A stretch of DNA of 64,000 nucleotides. Origin: Candidatus Ideonella esbjergensis (lineage in GTDB: Bacteria; Pseudomonadota; Gammaproteobacteria; Burkholderiales; Burkholderiaceae_C). Location of the stretch: contig JADJLP010000002.1 of assembly GCA_016710065.1 (NCBI GenBank), forward strand, positions 868,001-932,000, written 5' to 3'. The translations under genes were made by a program, and so were the position numbers. Shown here one piece after another: positions 27,742 to 36,349 of the stretch; position 1 is the stretch's first letter, and every line of letters begins with the position of its first letter. The notes under the pieces were generated by a model. That model was not told where the DNA came from and searched no databases. It saw only the letters and a program-made list of their open reading frames with translations.

Positions 27742-28221
27742 ATGCTTGACATCGGCATCGAGAAACTGATTCTGGTGGGCGGCATCGCGCTCGTGGTCAT
27801 CGGCCCTGAGCGGCTGCCGCGTGTGGCGCGCACCATGGGCAACCTGCTGGGCCGCGCCCAGCGCTACGTGGCCGACGTGAAAGCCGAGGTCAACCGCTCC
27901 ATCGAGCTGGAGCAGTTGCAGAAGATGAAGGGCCAGTTCGAGGCTGCTGCCCGGGACGTTGGGCAGACCGTGAGCAGCGGCGTCAATGAGGCGACCAGCA
28001 GTTTCGAAAGTTCGTGGGCCGAGGTCACCGCCGATTCGGGTTCATCGGGGCAAACCCACCATGACGATCTGGCCTACACGCCACCGCCGCCACAATACGT
28101 CCACCCTCGTAAGAAGTGGCGCGTGAAACGCTCGGCCATGCCGGGCTGGTACAAGCAACGCCAGGGTGTGCGCACCCATGTGCAGTCGGCTGCGGCGCGC
28201 GTGGCGCGTTTCAGACCTTGA
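27742..28221 (+). CDS. tatB: Sec-independent translocase subunit TatB
   Basis: 159 aa. TatB pairs with TatC to bind twin-arginine signal peptides. MLDIGIEKLILVGGIALVVIGPERLPRVARTMG is the diagnostic TatB start, with the membrane helix, the conserved GPERLP hinge and then the amphipathic helix. The C-terminal half is an acidic linker followed by a basic Pro-rich end. It follows tatA by 37 bp and precedes tatC by 30 bp. Confidence 0.95.
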   Translation: MLDIGIEKLILVGGIALVVIGPERLPRVARTMGNLLGRAQRYVADVKAEVNRSIELEQLQKMKGQFEAAARDVGQTVSSGVNEATSSFESSWAEVTADSGSSGQTHHDDLAYTPPPPQYVHPRKKWRVKRSAMPGWYKQRQGVRTHVQSAAARVARFRP

Positions 28222-28251
28222 TGCCCGCCTAAGCGCGCGCGAGCAAACACA

Positions 28252-29043
28252 GTGAGTGTCGATCCCCATCAAAATGACGAACTGGCCGGTACCGAACAGC
28301 CCTTCGTCAGCCACCTCATCGAGCTGCGCGACCGCCTGCTGAAGTCCGTCTACGGCATTGCGGCGGCGTTTGCGCTGCTGTGCTTCTACCCCGGCCCCAC
28401 GCATTTGTACGATTTGCTCGCGCAGCCCCTGGTCGAAGCTCTGCCGCTGGGCACCAAGCTGATCGCGGTGGGCATCGTCACGCCCTTCCTGATCCCGCTC
28501 AAGGTGGCCTTGCTGGCGGCGTTGGGTGTGTCCCTGCCCTGGGTGCTGTACCAGATCTGGGCCTTCGTGGCGCCGGGTTTGTACAACCATGAGAAAAAGC
28601 TTGTGTTGCCCCTGGTGGTCAGCAGCTCGTTGTTGTTCTATGTGGGCGTGGCGTTCTGCTACTTCATCGTCTTCAAGACGGCGTTCGCGGCCATCGTCAA
28701 GGCATCGCCAGGCACGGTCATCGTCAGCCCCGACATCGAGGCCTATCTGAACTTTGTGGTCACCATGTTCCTGGCCTTCGGCGTCACCTTCGAGGTGCCG
28801 GTGGCCGTGGTGGTGCTGGCGCGCATGCGTGTGGTCAGTGTCGCGCAGCTCAAGCAGTGGCGCTCGTACTTCCTGGTGGGGGCGGCTGCGGTGTCGGGCA
28901 TCGTCACGCCACCCGACCCGACGTCGATGATCGCCTTGCTGATTCCCATGTACCTGCTGTACGAGGTGGGCATTTTGGCCGCCGCCATGTTCATCAAACA
29001 CACCCAGGCACCGGCTGAGGATGAGAAGGCCACTCAGCCCTGA
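28252..29043 (+). CDS. tatC: Sec-independent translocase subunit TatC
   Basis: 263 aa. TatC is the main signal-peptide receptor. Start is GTG 28252 (VSVDPHQNDELAGTEQPFVSHLIELRDRLLK); the conserved SHLIELRxRL N terminus is complete. Six hydrophobic helices follow, with YQIWAFVAPGLYNHEKK, FGVTFEVPVAVVVLARM, RSYFLVGAAAVSGIVTPPDP and the family end. It closes tatABC. The Rieske protein encoded at 32792, which has a twin-arginine-free N terminus here, may still be a substrate in some relatives (inference). Confidence 0.96.
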   Translation: MSVDPHQNDELAGTEQPFVSHLIELRDRLLKSVYGIAAAFALLCFYPGPTHLYDLLAQPLVEALPLGTKLIAVGIVTPFLIPLKVALLAALGVSLPWVLYQIWAFVAPGLYNHEKKLVLPLVVSSSLLFYVGVAFCYFIVFKTAFAAIVKASPGTVIVSPDIEAYLNFVVTMFLAFGVTFEVPVAVVVLARMRVVSVAQLKQWRSYFLVGAAAVSGIVTPPDPTSMIALLIPMYLLYEVGILAAAMFIKHTQAPAEDEKATQP

Positions 29044-29066
29044 CCTGGGGCAGCGCGCGCGCCGCC

Positions 29067-30254
29067 TCACTCCATCTGCTGGGGCTGCTGCCTGGCGTTG
29101 GCGGGCCGCTTGGCGATGGTGACCTTCAGGTCCACCAACTGCTGGCCGCGTTGCACGCTGATGGGTGCCACGGTCTCGGGCTTCAGGCTGGCCACGGCCA
29201 GCAGCAGTTGCGAGGTGTTGTGTACCGGCTTGTCGGCAATCTTCACCACCACATCGCCAGGTTTCATGCCGGCATTGCTGGCCGGGCCATCTTGCAGCAC
29301 ACCGGTGATGAGCACGCCTTCGCTCACCGGCAGGTTGAAGCTGCGGGCGAATTCGGGGTCGAGGTCGCGCGGTTGCACGCCTATCCAGCCGCGCGTGACT
29401 TGCCCGTCCCTCACCAGTCCGTCCATCACCTGCCGGGCCAGATCGATGGGAATGGCAAAGCCTATGCCCATGCTGCCGCCCGACTGCGAATAGATGGCGG
29501 TGTTGATGCCGATGAGATTGCCGTTCACGTCGATCAGCGCGCCGCCCGAGTTGCCGGGGTTGATGGCGGCATCGGTCTGGATGAAGTTCTCGAAGGTGGA
29601 CAGGCCCAGACCGTTACGGCCCAGCGCACTGACGATGCCCGAGGTGACCGTCTGGCCCACGTTGAAGGGGTTGCCGATGGCCAGCACAGCGTCGCCCACC
29701 TGGAGCTGGTCGATGTTGCCCAGCGAGACAACCGGCAGGCGATCCAGCGTGATCTTCAGCACCGCCACATCGCTGTCGGGGTCAGTGCCCACCAGCTTGG
29801 CCTGGGCCTCGCGGCCATCAGCCAGGCGCACACGGATTTCATCGGCACCGTCGACCACGTGGTTGTTGGTCAGCAGGTAGCCGTCGGCGCTGACGATCAC
29901 GCCCGAGCCCAGGCCGATCTGCGGCTCGCGCTGCGTGTCGGGTTGGCCAAAGAAGAAGCGGAACCACGGATCCTGGCTGTGCGGGCCGGCGGCGCGGCGC
30001 GGCGCCTTGCTGGCCGTCACGCTCACGATCGCGGGCGCGGCACGCTTGGCGGCTGCACTCAGGGCCTGCATGGGCAAGGCGGGGTTGCCGCTGAGCACGG
30101 TGGGCGAGGACGGGCCGGGCAGCGGCGTGACTTGGGGGGGGGACAGCGACGCAGGGGCGCGTTGCAGCCAAGCCGGCTTGAAGGTGCCAATGACGAACAA
30201 CACCGCCACCGCGACGGTGACGGCCTGGGAGAAAATGAGCCAGGTTCTGCGCAT
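29067..30254 (-). CDS. HtrA/DegS-like trypsin-type serine protease with one PDZ domain
   Basis: 395 aa. An N-terminal membrane anchor (LIFSQAVTVAVAVLFVIGTF) is followed by a Pro-rich linker, the protease domain with catalytic triad His132 (TNNHVVDG), Asp162 (DSDVAVLKI) and Ser236 (NPGNSGGALI), then a single PDZ domain (GWIGVQPRDLDPE, GVLITGVLQDGPASNAGMKPGDVVVKIADKPV). One PDZ and an uncleaved anchor resemble DegS/AlgW, which sense misfolded outer-membrane proteins. It is encoded opposite tatC (23-bp gap, convergent) and 24 bp from the divergent Nif3 gene. E. coli-type anti-sigma partners are not here. Confidence 0.93.
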   Translation of the reverse strand: MRRTWLIFSQAVTVAVAVLFVIGTFKPAWLQRAPASLSPPQVTPLPGPSSPTVLSGNPALPMQALSAAAKRAAPAIVSVTASKAPRRAAGPHSQDPWFRFFFGQPDTQREPQIGLGSGVIVSADGYLLTNNHVVDGADEIRVRLADGREAQAKLVGTDPDSDVAVLKITLDRLPVVSLGNIDQLQVGDAVLAIGNPFNVGQTVTSGIVSALGRNGLGLSTFENFIQTDAAINPGNSGGALIDVNGNLIGINTAIYSQSGGSMGIGFAIPIDLARQVMDGLVRDGQVTRGWIGVQPRDLDPEFARSFNLPVSEGVLITGVLQDGPASNAGMKPGDVVVKIADKPVHNTSQLLLAVASLKPETVAPISVQRGQQLVDLKVTIAKRPANARQQPQQME

Positions 30255-30278
30255 GAAACTCGTTCAGAAAAGGATCCG

Positions 30279-31028
30279 ATGGCAACCCGTGACGAGATGG
30301 AAAGCTACCTCAACCAGTTGTTGGTGGCGGATCGGTTCAAGGATTATGGGCCGAATGGTTTGCAAGTTGAGGGCAAGGCCTCGGTATGCAAGCTGGTGTC
30401 AGGGGTGACCGCCAGCCTGGCCCTGATCGACGCGGCCATCGAGGCGGGAGCCGACGCCATCCTGGTGCACCATGGGCTGTTCTGGCGTGGTCACGATGGC
30501 CGCCTCACCGGCTGGCTCAAGGCCCGAGTGGCCAGGCTGCTGGCCCATGACATCAGCCTCTTTGCCTACCATTTGCCGCTGGACGCGCACCCCGAGTGGG
30601 GCAACAACGCGCAATTGGGGCTGCAACTGGGGCTGCGGGCCGACGCGCGCTTTGGCGAGCAGGATCTTGGCTTTGTCGGCCCGGCCGCAGGTTTGGCCGA
30701 CGCCCAGGCCTTGGCGGTGCGCGTCGCGAGTGCGCTTGGGCGCACGCCCTTGCTGCTGCACGGCGATGGCCGGCCGCTGCAGCGCGTCGCCTGGTGCAGT
30801 GGTGGCGCGCAAGGTTATTTCGAGGCCGCCATTGCCGCTGGCGCCGATGCCTTCCTGACAGGCGAAGTCTCAGAACCGCAAGCTCACCTTGCGAGAGAGA
30901 CAGGTGTGGCCTTCCTGGCCTGTGGTCACCACGCTACTGAGCGTTTCGGCGTGCCGGCCGTGGCGGCGCAGATGGCCCAGGCACTGGGCCTGGTGCACCA
31001 GCATATCGAGATCGACAACCCTGCATGA
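30279..31028 (+). CDS. Nif3-like dinuclear metal centre protein (DUF34)
   Basis: 249 aa, the GTP cyclohydrolase I type 2/NIF3 family. Metal-binding text: VHHGLFWRGHDGRLTG, YHLPLDAHPEWGNNAQLG and GHHATERFGVPAVAAQMA; also ADAFLTGEVSEPQAH. The family binds two metal ions and forms a toroidal hexamer; its biochemical role is unsettled. ATG 30279 (MATRDEMESYLNQLL) is used; ATG 30297 is an alternative. Its stop overlaps pdxA by 4 bp (ATGA). Confidence 0.92.
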   Translation: MATRDEMESYLNQLLVADRFKDYGPNGLQVEGKASVCKLVSGVTASLALIDAAIEAGADAILVHHGLFWRGHDGRLTGWLKARVARLLAHDISLFAYHLPLDAHPEWGNNAQLGLQLGLRADARFGEQDLGFVGPAAGLADAQALAVRVASALGRTPLLLHGDGRPLQRVAWCSGGAQGYFEAAIAAGADAFLTGEVSEPQAHLARETGVAFLACGHHATERFGVPAVAAQMAQALGLVHQHIEIDNPA

Positions 31029-32065
31029 ACCAAGCCGCAAACCGCGCGCCGCTGTTGCTCACCATGGGCGACCCCTGCGGCATCGGGCCTGAGATAGTCG
31101 CCAAGGCCTTTGCCCAAGGGCAGTTGCAAGACACCGTGGTGGTGGCCGACCCGCAGGTCATGCGCCGTGCGCAGGCAGCGATTGGCAAGACCGGGCCCGT
31201 GGTGGTGTTGCCCAGTCTGGCTGATGCGCGCGGCGTACCGCCCGGCTGTCTATCGGTGTGGCCCGCGCCGGGTTTGCCGCCTGGCTTGGCCGAACTGCCT
31301 TGGGGCCAGGTGCATGCCCAGGCTGGGGCTGGTGCGGCGGCCTGCATCGAGGCGGCCACTCGCGCGGTCTTGCGGGGTGAGGCCTCGGGCCTCATAACAG
31401 CGCCTTTGCATAAGGAGGCCCTGGCCGCGGCCGGCGTGAAATACCCTGGCCACACTGAGATGCTGCAAGCCCTGGCCGCCGAGTTTGTGGGCCGGCCACT
31501 GCCGGTGCGCATGATGCTGGCGAATGACGAGTTGCGTGTCGTGCTTGTCACCATCCATGTGGCGTTGCGCAAGGCCATCGACATGCTGAGCCGGCCGCTG
31601 ATTGAGGAGACGCTCCACATCACCGATGCGGCCTTGCGGCGTTTCGGCATTGCGCAGCCGCGCATCGCGGTGGCGGGCCTGAACCCGCATGCTGGCGAAG
31701 GCGGGTTGTTTGGCGACGAAGAAGTCCAGTTGATCGCCCCTGCCATCGCCGCCGTTCGAGCGGCTGGATTGGACGTGCACGGCCCCTACGCGCCTGACAC
31801 GGTGTTCATGCGGGCCCGCCATGCCGCCAACCACCCTGGCGAGTTCGATGCGGTGGTGGCCATGACCCACGACCACGGCCTGATCCCGGTGAAATACCTG
31901 GGCGTGGAGCAGGGTGTGAATGTCACGCTGGGCCTGCCCCTGGTGCGCACCAGCCCCGACCACGGCACGGCGTTTGACCTGGCCGGCACCGGCAGGGCCG
32001 ACCCCTCCAGCCTGGTGGCCGCGTTGCATATGGCGCGGCGCCTGGTTGTAGGCCATGCGGGCTGA
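31025..32065 (+). CDS. pdxA: 4-hydroxythreonine-4-phosphate dehydrogenase
   Basis: 346 aa. It oxidises 4-phosphohydroxy-L-threonine in pyridoxal-5'-phosphate synthesis and needs a metal and NAD(P). Motifs: LLTMGDPCGIGPEIVAKAF, ITAPLHKEALAAAGVKYPGHTEMLQALA, VTIHVALRKAIDML, VAGLNPHAGEGGLFGDEE, DAVVAMTHDHGLIPVKYLGVEQGVNVTLGLPLVRTSPDHGTAFDLAG. The metal-ligand histidines are present. Translationally coupled to the Nif3 gene. A strong hairpin lies 13 nt past the stop. Confidence 0.97.
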   Translation: MNQAANRAPLLLTMGDPCGIGPEIVAKAFAQGQLQDTVVVADPQVMRRAQAAIGKTGPVVVLPSLADARGVPPGCLSVWPAPGLPPGLAELPWGQVHAQAGAGAAACIEAATRAVLRGEASGLITAPLHKEALAAAGVKYPGHTEMLQALAAEFVGRPLPVRMMLANDELRVVLVTIHVALRKAIDMLSRPLIEETLHITDAALRRFGIAQPRIAVAGLNPHAGEGGLFGDEEVQLIAPAIAAVRAAGLDVHGPYAPDTVFMRARHAANHPGEFDAVVAMTHDHGLIPVKYLGVEQGVNVTLGLPLVRTSPDHGTAFDLAGTGRADPSSLVAALHMARRLVVGHAG

Positions 32066-32078
32066 AGCTGCCGGCACA

Positions 32079-32112
32079 AACAACAACGCCCGCTGACGCG
32101 GGCGTTGTTGTT
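32079..32112. terminator. Bidirectional terminator between pdxA and mscL
   Basis: A 15-bp perfect stem built on CAACAACGCCCGC/GCGGGCGTTGTTG with the 4-nt loop TGAC. On the minus strand it is followed by TTTGTG. It serves both convergent genes. Confidence 0.85.
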
Positions 32113-32131
32113 GCGGTCAAGCCAGCTTGGA

Positions 32132-32554
32132 TCAGCGCTTGGCCAATGCGTCGCGGATTTCGCGCAGCAGCACCACATCTTCAGGGGTGGGCGGCTCGGC
32201 GGCGGGCGCTGGTGCCTGCTCGGCCTTCTTCATGCGGTTGATCTGCTGGATCATCACGAAGATGATGAAGGCTAGGATGACGAAGTTGACGGCTACGGTC
32301 AAGAAGCTGCCGTAGGCGAACACCGCACCGGCCTTCTTGGCGTCGGCGAGGTTGGTGGCCGCCGCACCAGACAACTGGATGAAGTAGTTGGAAAAATCCA
32401 GACCCCCCAAGAGTTTGCCAACGATGGGCATGATCAGGTCGGCCACGATGGAGTCGACGATCTTGCCGAATGCGCCACCGATGATGACGCCGACCGCCAG
32501 GTCGACGACATTGCCCTTCATGGCAAATTCCTTGAACTCCGATGCGAACCCCAT
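32132..32554 (-). CDS. mscL: Large-conductance mechanosensitive channel MscL
   Basis: 140 aa. MscL opens under membrane tension to release solutes in hypo-osmotic shock. MGFASEFKEFAMKGNVVDLAVGVIIGGAFGKIVDSIVADLIMPIVG is the diagnostic S1/TM1, followed by a periplasmic loop and TM2 GSFLTVAVNFVILAFIIFVMIQQINRM, then an acidic charged end (PPTPEDVVLLREIRDALAKR). The start at 32554 is chosen because the longer frame to 32698 has no channel text. It is monocistronic, with its own terminator. Confidence 0.97.
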   Translation of the reverse strand: MGFASEFKEFAMKGNVVDLAVGVIIGGAFGKIVDSIVADLIMPIVGKLLGGLDFSNYFIQLSGAAATNLADAKKAGAVFAYGSFLTVAVNFVILAFIIFVMIQQINRMKKAEQAPAPAAEPPTPEDVVLLREIRDALAKR

Positions 32555-32791
32555 GGTGAAACTCCTCAAATTGTGTTGATGGTTGAGCGATTTGCCCAGC
32601 GGCGAATGGCTCGGGCGGGAGTATTGCGCCCGTGGCGGTGAATGCCAAGCCTTTCCAGATCCTGACGCCAACTGGCGTGCATTGATGCGCGCAGACACGG
32701 GGAGCTGTTGCGCGTCCGCTAAAATACTGGATTGGTCGGAAAACCCGTCCTCCAGTTTCTAGTCTTTTTCTAAGCTCCAAGAAGGATCCCC

Positions 32792-33388
32792 ATGAGTGAT
32801 AACGCGGTGGACCAAGGCAAGCGCACCTGGCTGATCGCCACCAGTTGTGCTGGTGCCGTGGGCGGCGTGGCAACCGCCGTGCCCTTTGTCAGCACTTTTG
32901 CCCCGTCAGAGCGGGCCAAGGCCGCTGGCGCAGCGGTAGAGGCCGATATCAGCGGCCTCAAGCCCGGCGAAAAGATGACCGTGGAGTGGCGCGGCAAGCC
33001 GGTGTGGATCGTGCGTCGCACGCCCGAGCAACTGGCCGCCCTGAGCAAGAACGACCCCGAACTGGCCGACCCCAACAACGAGCGCAAGGCCTACCCCATT
33101 CCTGACTACGCCAGGAACCCAGCCCGCTCGATCAAGCCGGAATACCTGGTGGTGGTAGGCATCTGCTCGCACCTGGGTTGCTCGCCGTCCGACAAATTCA
33201 TGGCCGGTGCCCAGCCTTCGCTGCCCGACAGCTGGAACGGTGGTTTCCTGTGCCCTTGCCACGGCTCCACCTTCGACATGGCTGGCCGCGTGTTCAAGAA
33301 CGTTCCCGCGCCCGACAACCTGGAAGTGCCCCCCCACATGTACCTGGCCGACACCAAGCTGTTGATCGGCGAGGACAAGAAGGCCTGA
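32792..33388 (+). CDS. petA: Ubiquinol-cytochrome c reductase Rieske iron-sulfur subunit
   Basis: 198 aa. It carries the 2Fe-2S cluster of the bc1 complex (respiratory complex III). N-terminal membrane helix WLIATSCAGAVGGVATAVPFVSTF, then cluster ligands Cys125, His127 (CSHLGC) and Cys154, His157 (CPCHGSTFD), with Cys130 and Cys156 forming the usual disulfide. It is followed by petB after 40 bp. ATG 32792 is preceded by GGATCC. The N terminus (RTWLIATS) has no twin-arginine, unlike many Rieske proteins. Confidence 0.96.
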   Translation: MSDNAVDQGKRTWLIATSCAGAVGGVATAVPFVSTFAPSERAKAAGAAVEADISGLKPGEKMTVEWRGKPVWIVRRTPEQLAALSKNDPELADPNNERKAYPIPDYARNPARSIKPEYLVVVGICSHLGCSPSDKFMAGAQPSLPDSWNGGFLCPCHGSTFDMAGRVFKNVPAPDNLEVPPHMYLADTKLLIGEDKKA

Positions 33389-33428
33389 GCCCTGGTGGCG
33401 CTGCGCATAAAAAACACGAAAGGCAACC

Positions 33429-34841
33429 ATGGCTGCTGAATACAAGATTGCACCGGCCGACGCGTCGGCTGGCGAAAAGCTCCTGACCTGGGTGGACAAC
33501 CGCTTCCCAGCCAGCAAGCTGTTCAAGGAACACATGTCGGAGTACTACGCTCCGAAGAACTTCAACTTCTGGTACATCTTTGGCTCGCTGGCCTTGCTGG
33601 TGCTGGTGATTCAGATCGTCACCGGCATTTTCCTGGTGATGCACTACAAGCCGGACGCAGCCATCGCGTTCGCCTCGGTCGAGTACATCATGCGCGATGT
33701 GCCCTGGGGCTGGCTGATCCGCTACATGCACTCCACCGGCGCCTCGGCGTTCTTCGTGGTGGTGTATCTGCACATGTTCCGCGGCTTGCTGTACGGCTCG
33801 TACCGCAACCCGCGTGAACTGGTCTGGATCTTCGGCTGTGCCATCTTCCTGTGCCTGATGGCCGAAGCCTTCATGGGCTACCTGCTGCCCTGGGGGCAGA
33901 TGTCGTACTGGGGTGCCCAGGTGATCGTGAATCTGTTCGCCGCCGTGCCCTTCGTCGGCCCCGACCTGGCCCTGCTGATCCGCGGCGATTTCGTGGTGGG
34001 CGACGCCACGCTGAACCGCTTCTTCAGCTTCCATGTCATCGCCGTGCCGCTGGTGCTGCTGGGCCTGGTGGTGGCGCACATCATCGCGCTGCACGAAGTG
34101 GGCTCTAACAACCCCGACGGGGTCGAGATCAAAGGCCCCAAGGCTCCCAAGGACGCGGCTGGCCACCCGCTGGACGGCGTGCCCTTCCACCCGTACTACT
34201 CGGTGCATGACATCCTGGGCGTCTGCCTGTTCCTGATCGTGTTCTGCTCGGTGCTGTTCTTCGCGCCTGAACTGGGCGGCTACTTTCTGGAGTACAACAA
34301 CTTCATCCCGGCTGACTCGATGAAGACCCCGCCGCACATTGCGCCGGTCTGGTACTTCACGCCGTTCTACTCAATGCTGCGCGCCACCACCGACGATCTC
34401 GTCAAGGTGCTGTGCGTCATCATTGGCCTGGCAGCGGTGGCCTCTTTCCTCAAGCTCAAGGCCAGCACCATGGTGCGTGGCGCCATCCTTGGCGGCGCGG
34501 TGGTGGCCATTGCCCTGCTGCTCACCTTTGACGCCAAGTTCTGGGGCGTGGTGGTCATGGGCGGCGCGGTCGTCATCCTGTTCTTCCTGCCCTGGCTGGA
34601 CCGCAGCCCGGCCAAGTCGATCCGCTACCGCCCGAGCTGGCACATGAGCCTGTACCTGGTGTTCGTGGTGTTCTTCCTGGTGCTGGGCTACCTGGGCATC
34701 CAGCCGCCATCCTTCTGGGGCACGCTGGTCGCCCAGGTGGGCACACTGTTCTACTTCGGCTTCTTTCTGTTGATGCCCTGGTGGAGCCAACTCGGGACTT
34801 TCAAGCAAGTGCCCGACCGCGTGACCTTCCACCCGCACTGA
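33429..34841 (+). CDS. petB: Ubiquinol-cytochrome c reductase cytochrome b subunit
   Basis: 470 aa, a full-length cytochrome b with eight membrane segments. It holds hemes bL and bH and both quinone sites. Evidence: FWYIFGSLALLVLVIQIVTGIFLVMHYKPD; RYMHSTGASAFFVVVYLHMFRG; YLLPWGQMSYWGAQV; FSFHVIAVPLVLLGLVVAHIIALHEVGSNNPDG (heme His pairs); then HIAPVWYFTPFYSMLRA with PVWY near the quinol-oxidation site (PEWY in many, PVWY here). A longer C terminus than mitochondrial cytochrome b is usual in proteobacteria. petC follows after 23 bp. Confidence 0.97.
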   Translation: MAAEYKIAPADASAGEKLLTWVDNRFPASKLFKEHMSEYYAPKNFNFWYIFGSLALLVLVIQIVTGIFLVMHYKPDAAIAFASVEYIMRDVPWGWLIRYMHSTGASAFFVVVYLHMFRGLLYGSYRNPRELVWIFGCAIFLCLMAEAFMGYLLPWGQMSYWGAQVIVNLFAAVPFVGPDLALLIRGDFVVGDATLNRFFSFHVIAVPLVLLGLVVAHIIALHEVGSNNPDGVEIKGPKAPKDAAGHPLDGVPFHPYYSVHDILGVCLFLIVFCSVLFFAPELGGYFLEYNNFIPADSMKTPPHIAPVWYFTPFYSMLRATTDDLVKVLCVIIGLAAVASFLKLKASTMVRGAILGGAVVAIALLLTFDAKFWGVVVMGGAVVILFFLPWLDRSPAKSIRYRPSWHMSLYLVFVVFFLVLGYLGIQPPSFWGTLVAQVGTLFYFGFFLLMPWWSQLGTFKQVPDRVTFHPH

Positions 34842-34864
34842 CAAGACGGCAGGAACACACAACC

Positions 34865-35590
34865 ATGATCAAGAAACTCATTGCCGGCTGCATTGCCCTT
34901 CTGTGCCTGGCCTCTGGCGCCACCGCCAACACAGCCGGTCCGGCCTGGGATAAATTTCCCACCGAGAAAATGGCCGACCAGGCCGCGTTGCAGAACGGCG
35001 CCAAGCTGTTCGTCAACTACTGCCTGAACTGCCATTCCGCCTCGTACATGCGCTACAACCGCTTGACCGACCTGGGTCTGACCGAGGCCCAGATCAAGCA
35101 GAACCTGTTGTTCGCCACCGACAAGGTGGGCGACACCATGAAGACATCGCTGGATCCCAAGCTGGCCAAGGAGTCGTTCGGCACCTTGCCGCCCGACCTG
35201 ACGGTCATTGCGCGCTCGCGTGCGGGTGCGCAAGGCTCGGGTGCCGACTACCTCTACACGTACATGCGTGGTTTCTACCGCGACGAAACCAAGGCCACCG
35301 GCTGGAACAACTCGGTCTTCCCCAGCGTGGCGATGCCGCATGTGCTGTGGCAGTTGCAGGGCCAGCAGTCGATCGACCAGCACGGCAAACTCGAACTCAC
35401 CACCAAGGGCAGCATGACCCCCCAGGAGTACGACGGCGCCGTGGCTGATCTGGTGGCTTACCTGCAATGGATGGGTGAGCCGGCCCAGGGCCAGCGCACC
35501 CGACTGGGCATGTTCGTGTTGGCTTTCTTGGCAGTCATGACCTACTTTGCCTGGCGCCTGAATGCGTCGTACTGGAAAGACGTCAAGTAA
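34865..35590 (+). CDS. petC: Ubiquinol-cytochrome c reductase cytochrome c1 subunit
   Basis: 241 aa. MIKKLIAGCIALLCLASGATA is a signal peptide. The heme site is CLNCH in FVNYCLNCHSASYMRYNRL, and the sixth ligand Met lies in SVAMPHVLWQL. A C-terminal anchor TRLGMFVLAFLAVMTYFAWRLNASYWKDVK fixes the domain to the membrane. It completes petABC, encoded in the classical order. ATG 34865 is preferred to an upstream in-frame start at 34781, which overlaps petB. Confidence 0.97.
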   Translation: MIKKLIAGCIALLCLASGATANTAGPAWDKFPTEKMADQAALQNGAKLFVNYCLNCHSASYMRYNRLTDLGLTEAQIKQNLLFATDKVGDTMKTSLDPKLAKESFGTLPPDLTVIARSRAGAQGSGADYLYTYMRGFYRDETKATGWNNSVFPSVAMPHVLWQLQGQQSIDQHGKLELTTKGSMTPQEYDGAVADLVAYLQWMGEPAQGQRTRLGMFVLAFLAVMTYFAWRLNASYWKDVK

Positions 35591-35600
35591 GTGCGCTGAA

Positions 35601-35622
35601 GCCTGGTCCATGCGGGCCGGGC
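35601..35622 (+). other. Hairpin after petC
   Basis: GCCTGGTCC and GGGCCGGGC pair over 9 bp (with two G-U pairs) around a 4-nt loop, 10 nt past the petC stop. No U-tract directly follows. It may be an inefficient terminator or a 3'-end stabiliser. Confidence 0.45.
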
Positions 35623-35710
35623 ACCTCGCGCAGTGCTAGCCTCTGGGTCCGCTGCGTATTCTTGTTTTTTTGGCGTCTGCCTGAACCGCTTCTGAAGGGA
35701 GCTCGACACC

Positions 35711-36322
35711 ATGATGGTGCTTTACTCCGGAACCACCTGCCCCTATTCGCACCGCTGCCGCTTTGTGCTGTTCGAAAAGGGCATGGATTTCGAAATCCGC
35801 GATGTCGACCTGTTCGCCAAGCCCGAAGACATCGCGCTGATGAACCCGTACAACGAAGTGCCCATCTTGGTGGAGCGCGACCTCATTCTCTATGAATCGC
35901 ACATCATCAACGAGTACATCGACGAGCGTTTCCCGCACCCGCAGCTCATGCCGGGCGATCCGGTGGCCCGGGCCCGCGTGCGCCTGTTCCTGTTCAACTT
36001 CGAGAAAGAGCTGTTCGCCAATGTGAACATCCTTGAAGGCCGTGGCATCAAGGGCAACGACAAACAGCTGGAAAAGGCCCGTGGCCAGATCCGCGACCGC
36101 TTGACCCAGCTCGCCCCGATCTTCCTGAAGAACAAGTACATGCTGGGCGACGACTTTTCGATGCTCGATGTGGCCATCGCGCCACTGCTGTGGCGCTTGG
36201 ACTACTACGGCATTGACCTGTCGAAGAACGCCGCGCCGCTGCTGAAGTACGCTGAGCGCATCTTCTCGCGCCCCGCCTACATCGAGGCACTGACACCGTC
36301 CGAAAAGGTGATGCGCAAGTAA
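35711..36322 (+). CDS. sspA: Stringent starvation protein A (GST fold)
   Basis: 203 aa. SspA is a RNA-polymerase-associated GST-fold protein without GST activity. N-terminal thioredoxin-like half MMVLYSGTTCPYSHRCRFVLFEKGMDFEIRDVDLFAKPEDIALMNPYNEVPILVERDLILYESHIINEYIDERFPHPQLMPGDP contains the SspA hallmark PHPQLMPGDP; a helical half follows. It is next to sspB, as in most betaproteobacteria, downstream of petABC. Confidence 0.95.
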   Translation: MMVLYSGTTCPYSHRCRFVLFEKGMDFEIRDVDLFAKPEDIALMNPYNEVPILVERDLILYESHIINEYIDERFPHPQLMPGDPVARARVRLFLFNFEKELFANVNILEGRGIKGNDKQLEKARGQIRDRLTQLAPIFLKNKYMLGDDFSMLDVAIAPLLWRLDYYGIDLSKNAAPLLKYAERIFSRPAYIEALTPSEKVMRK

Positions 36323-36349
36323 GCCTTGCGCCGCAAGCCCCGCCTGCTG

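Noticed and set aside
29151..30278. N-terminal extension of Nif3 across the htrA-like gene
   Set aside because: The 376 extra residues are the antisense of a protease with an intact catalytic triad; Nif3 homology starts at 30279.
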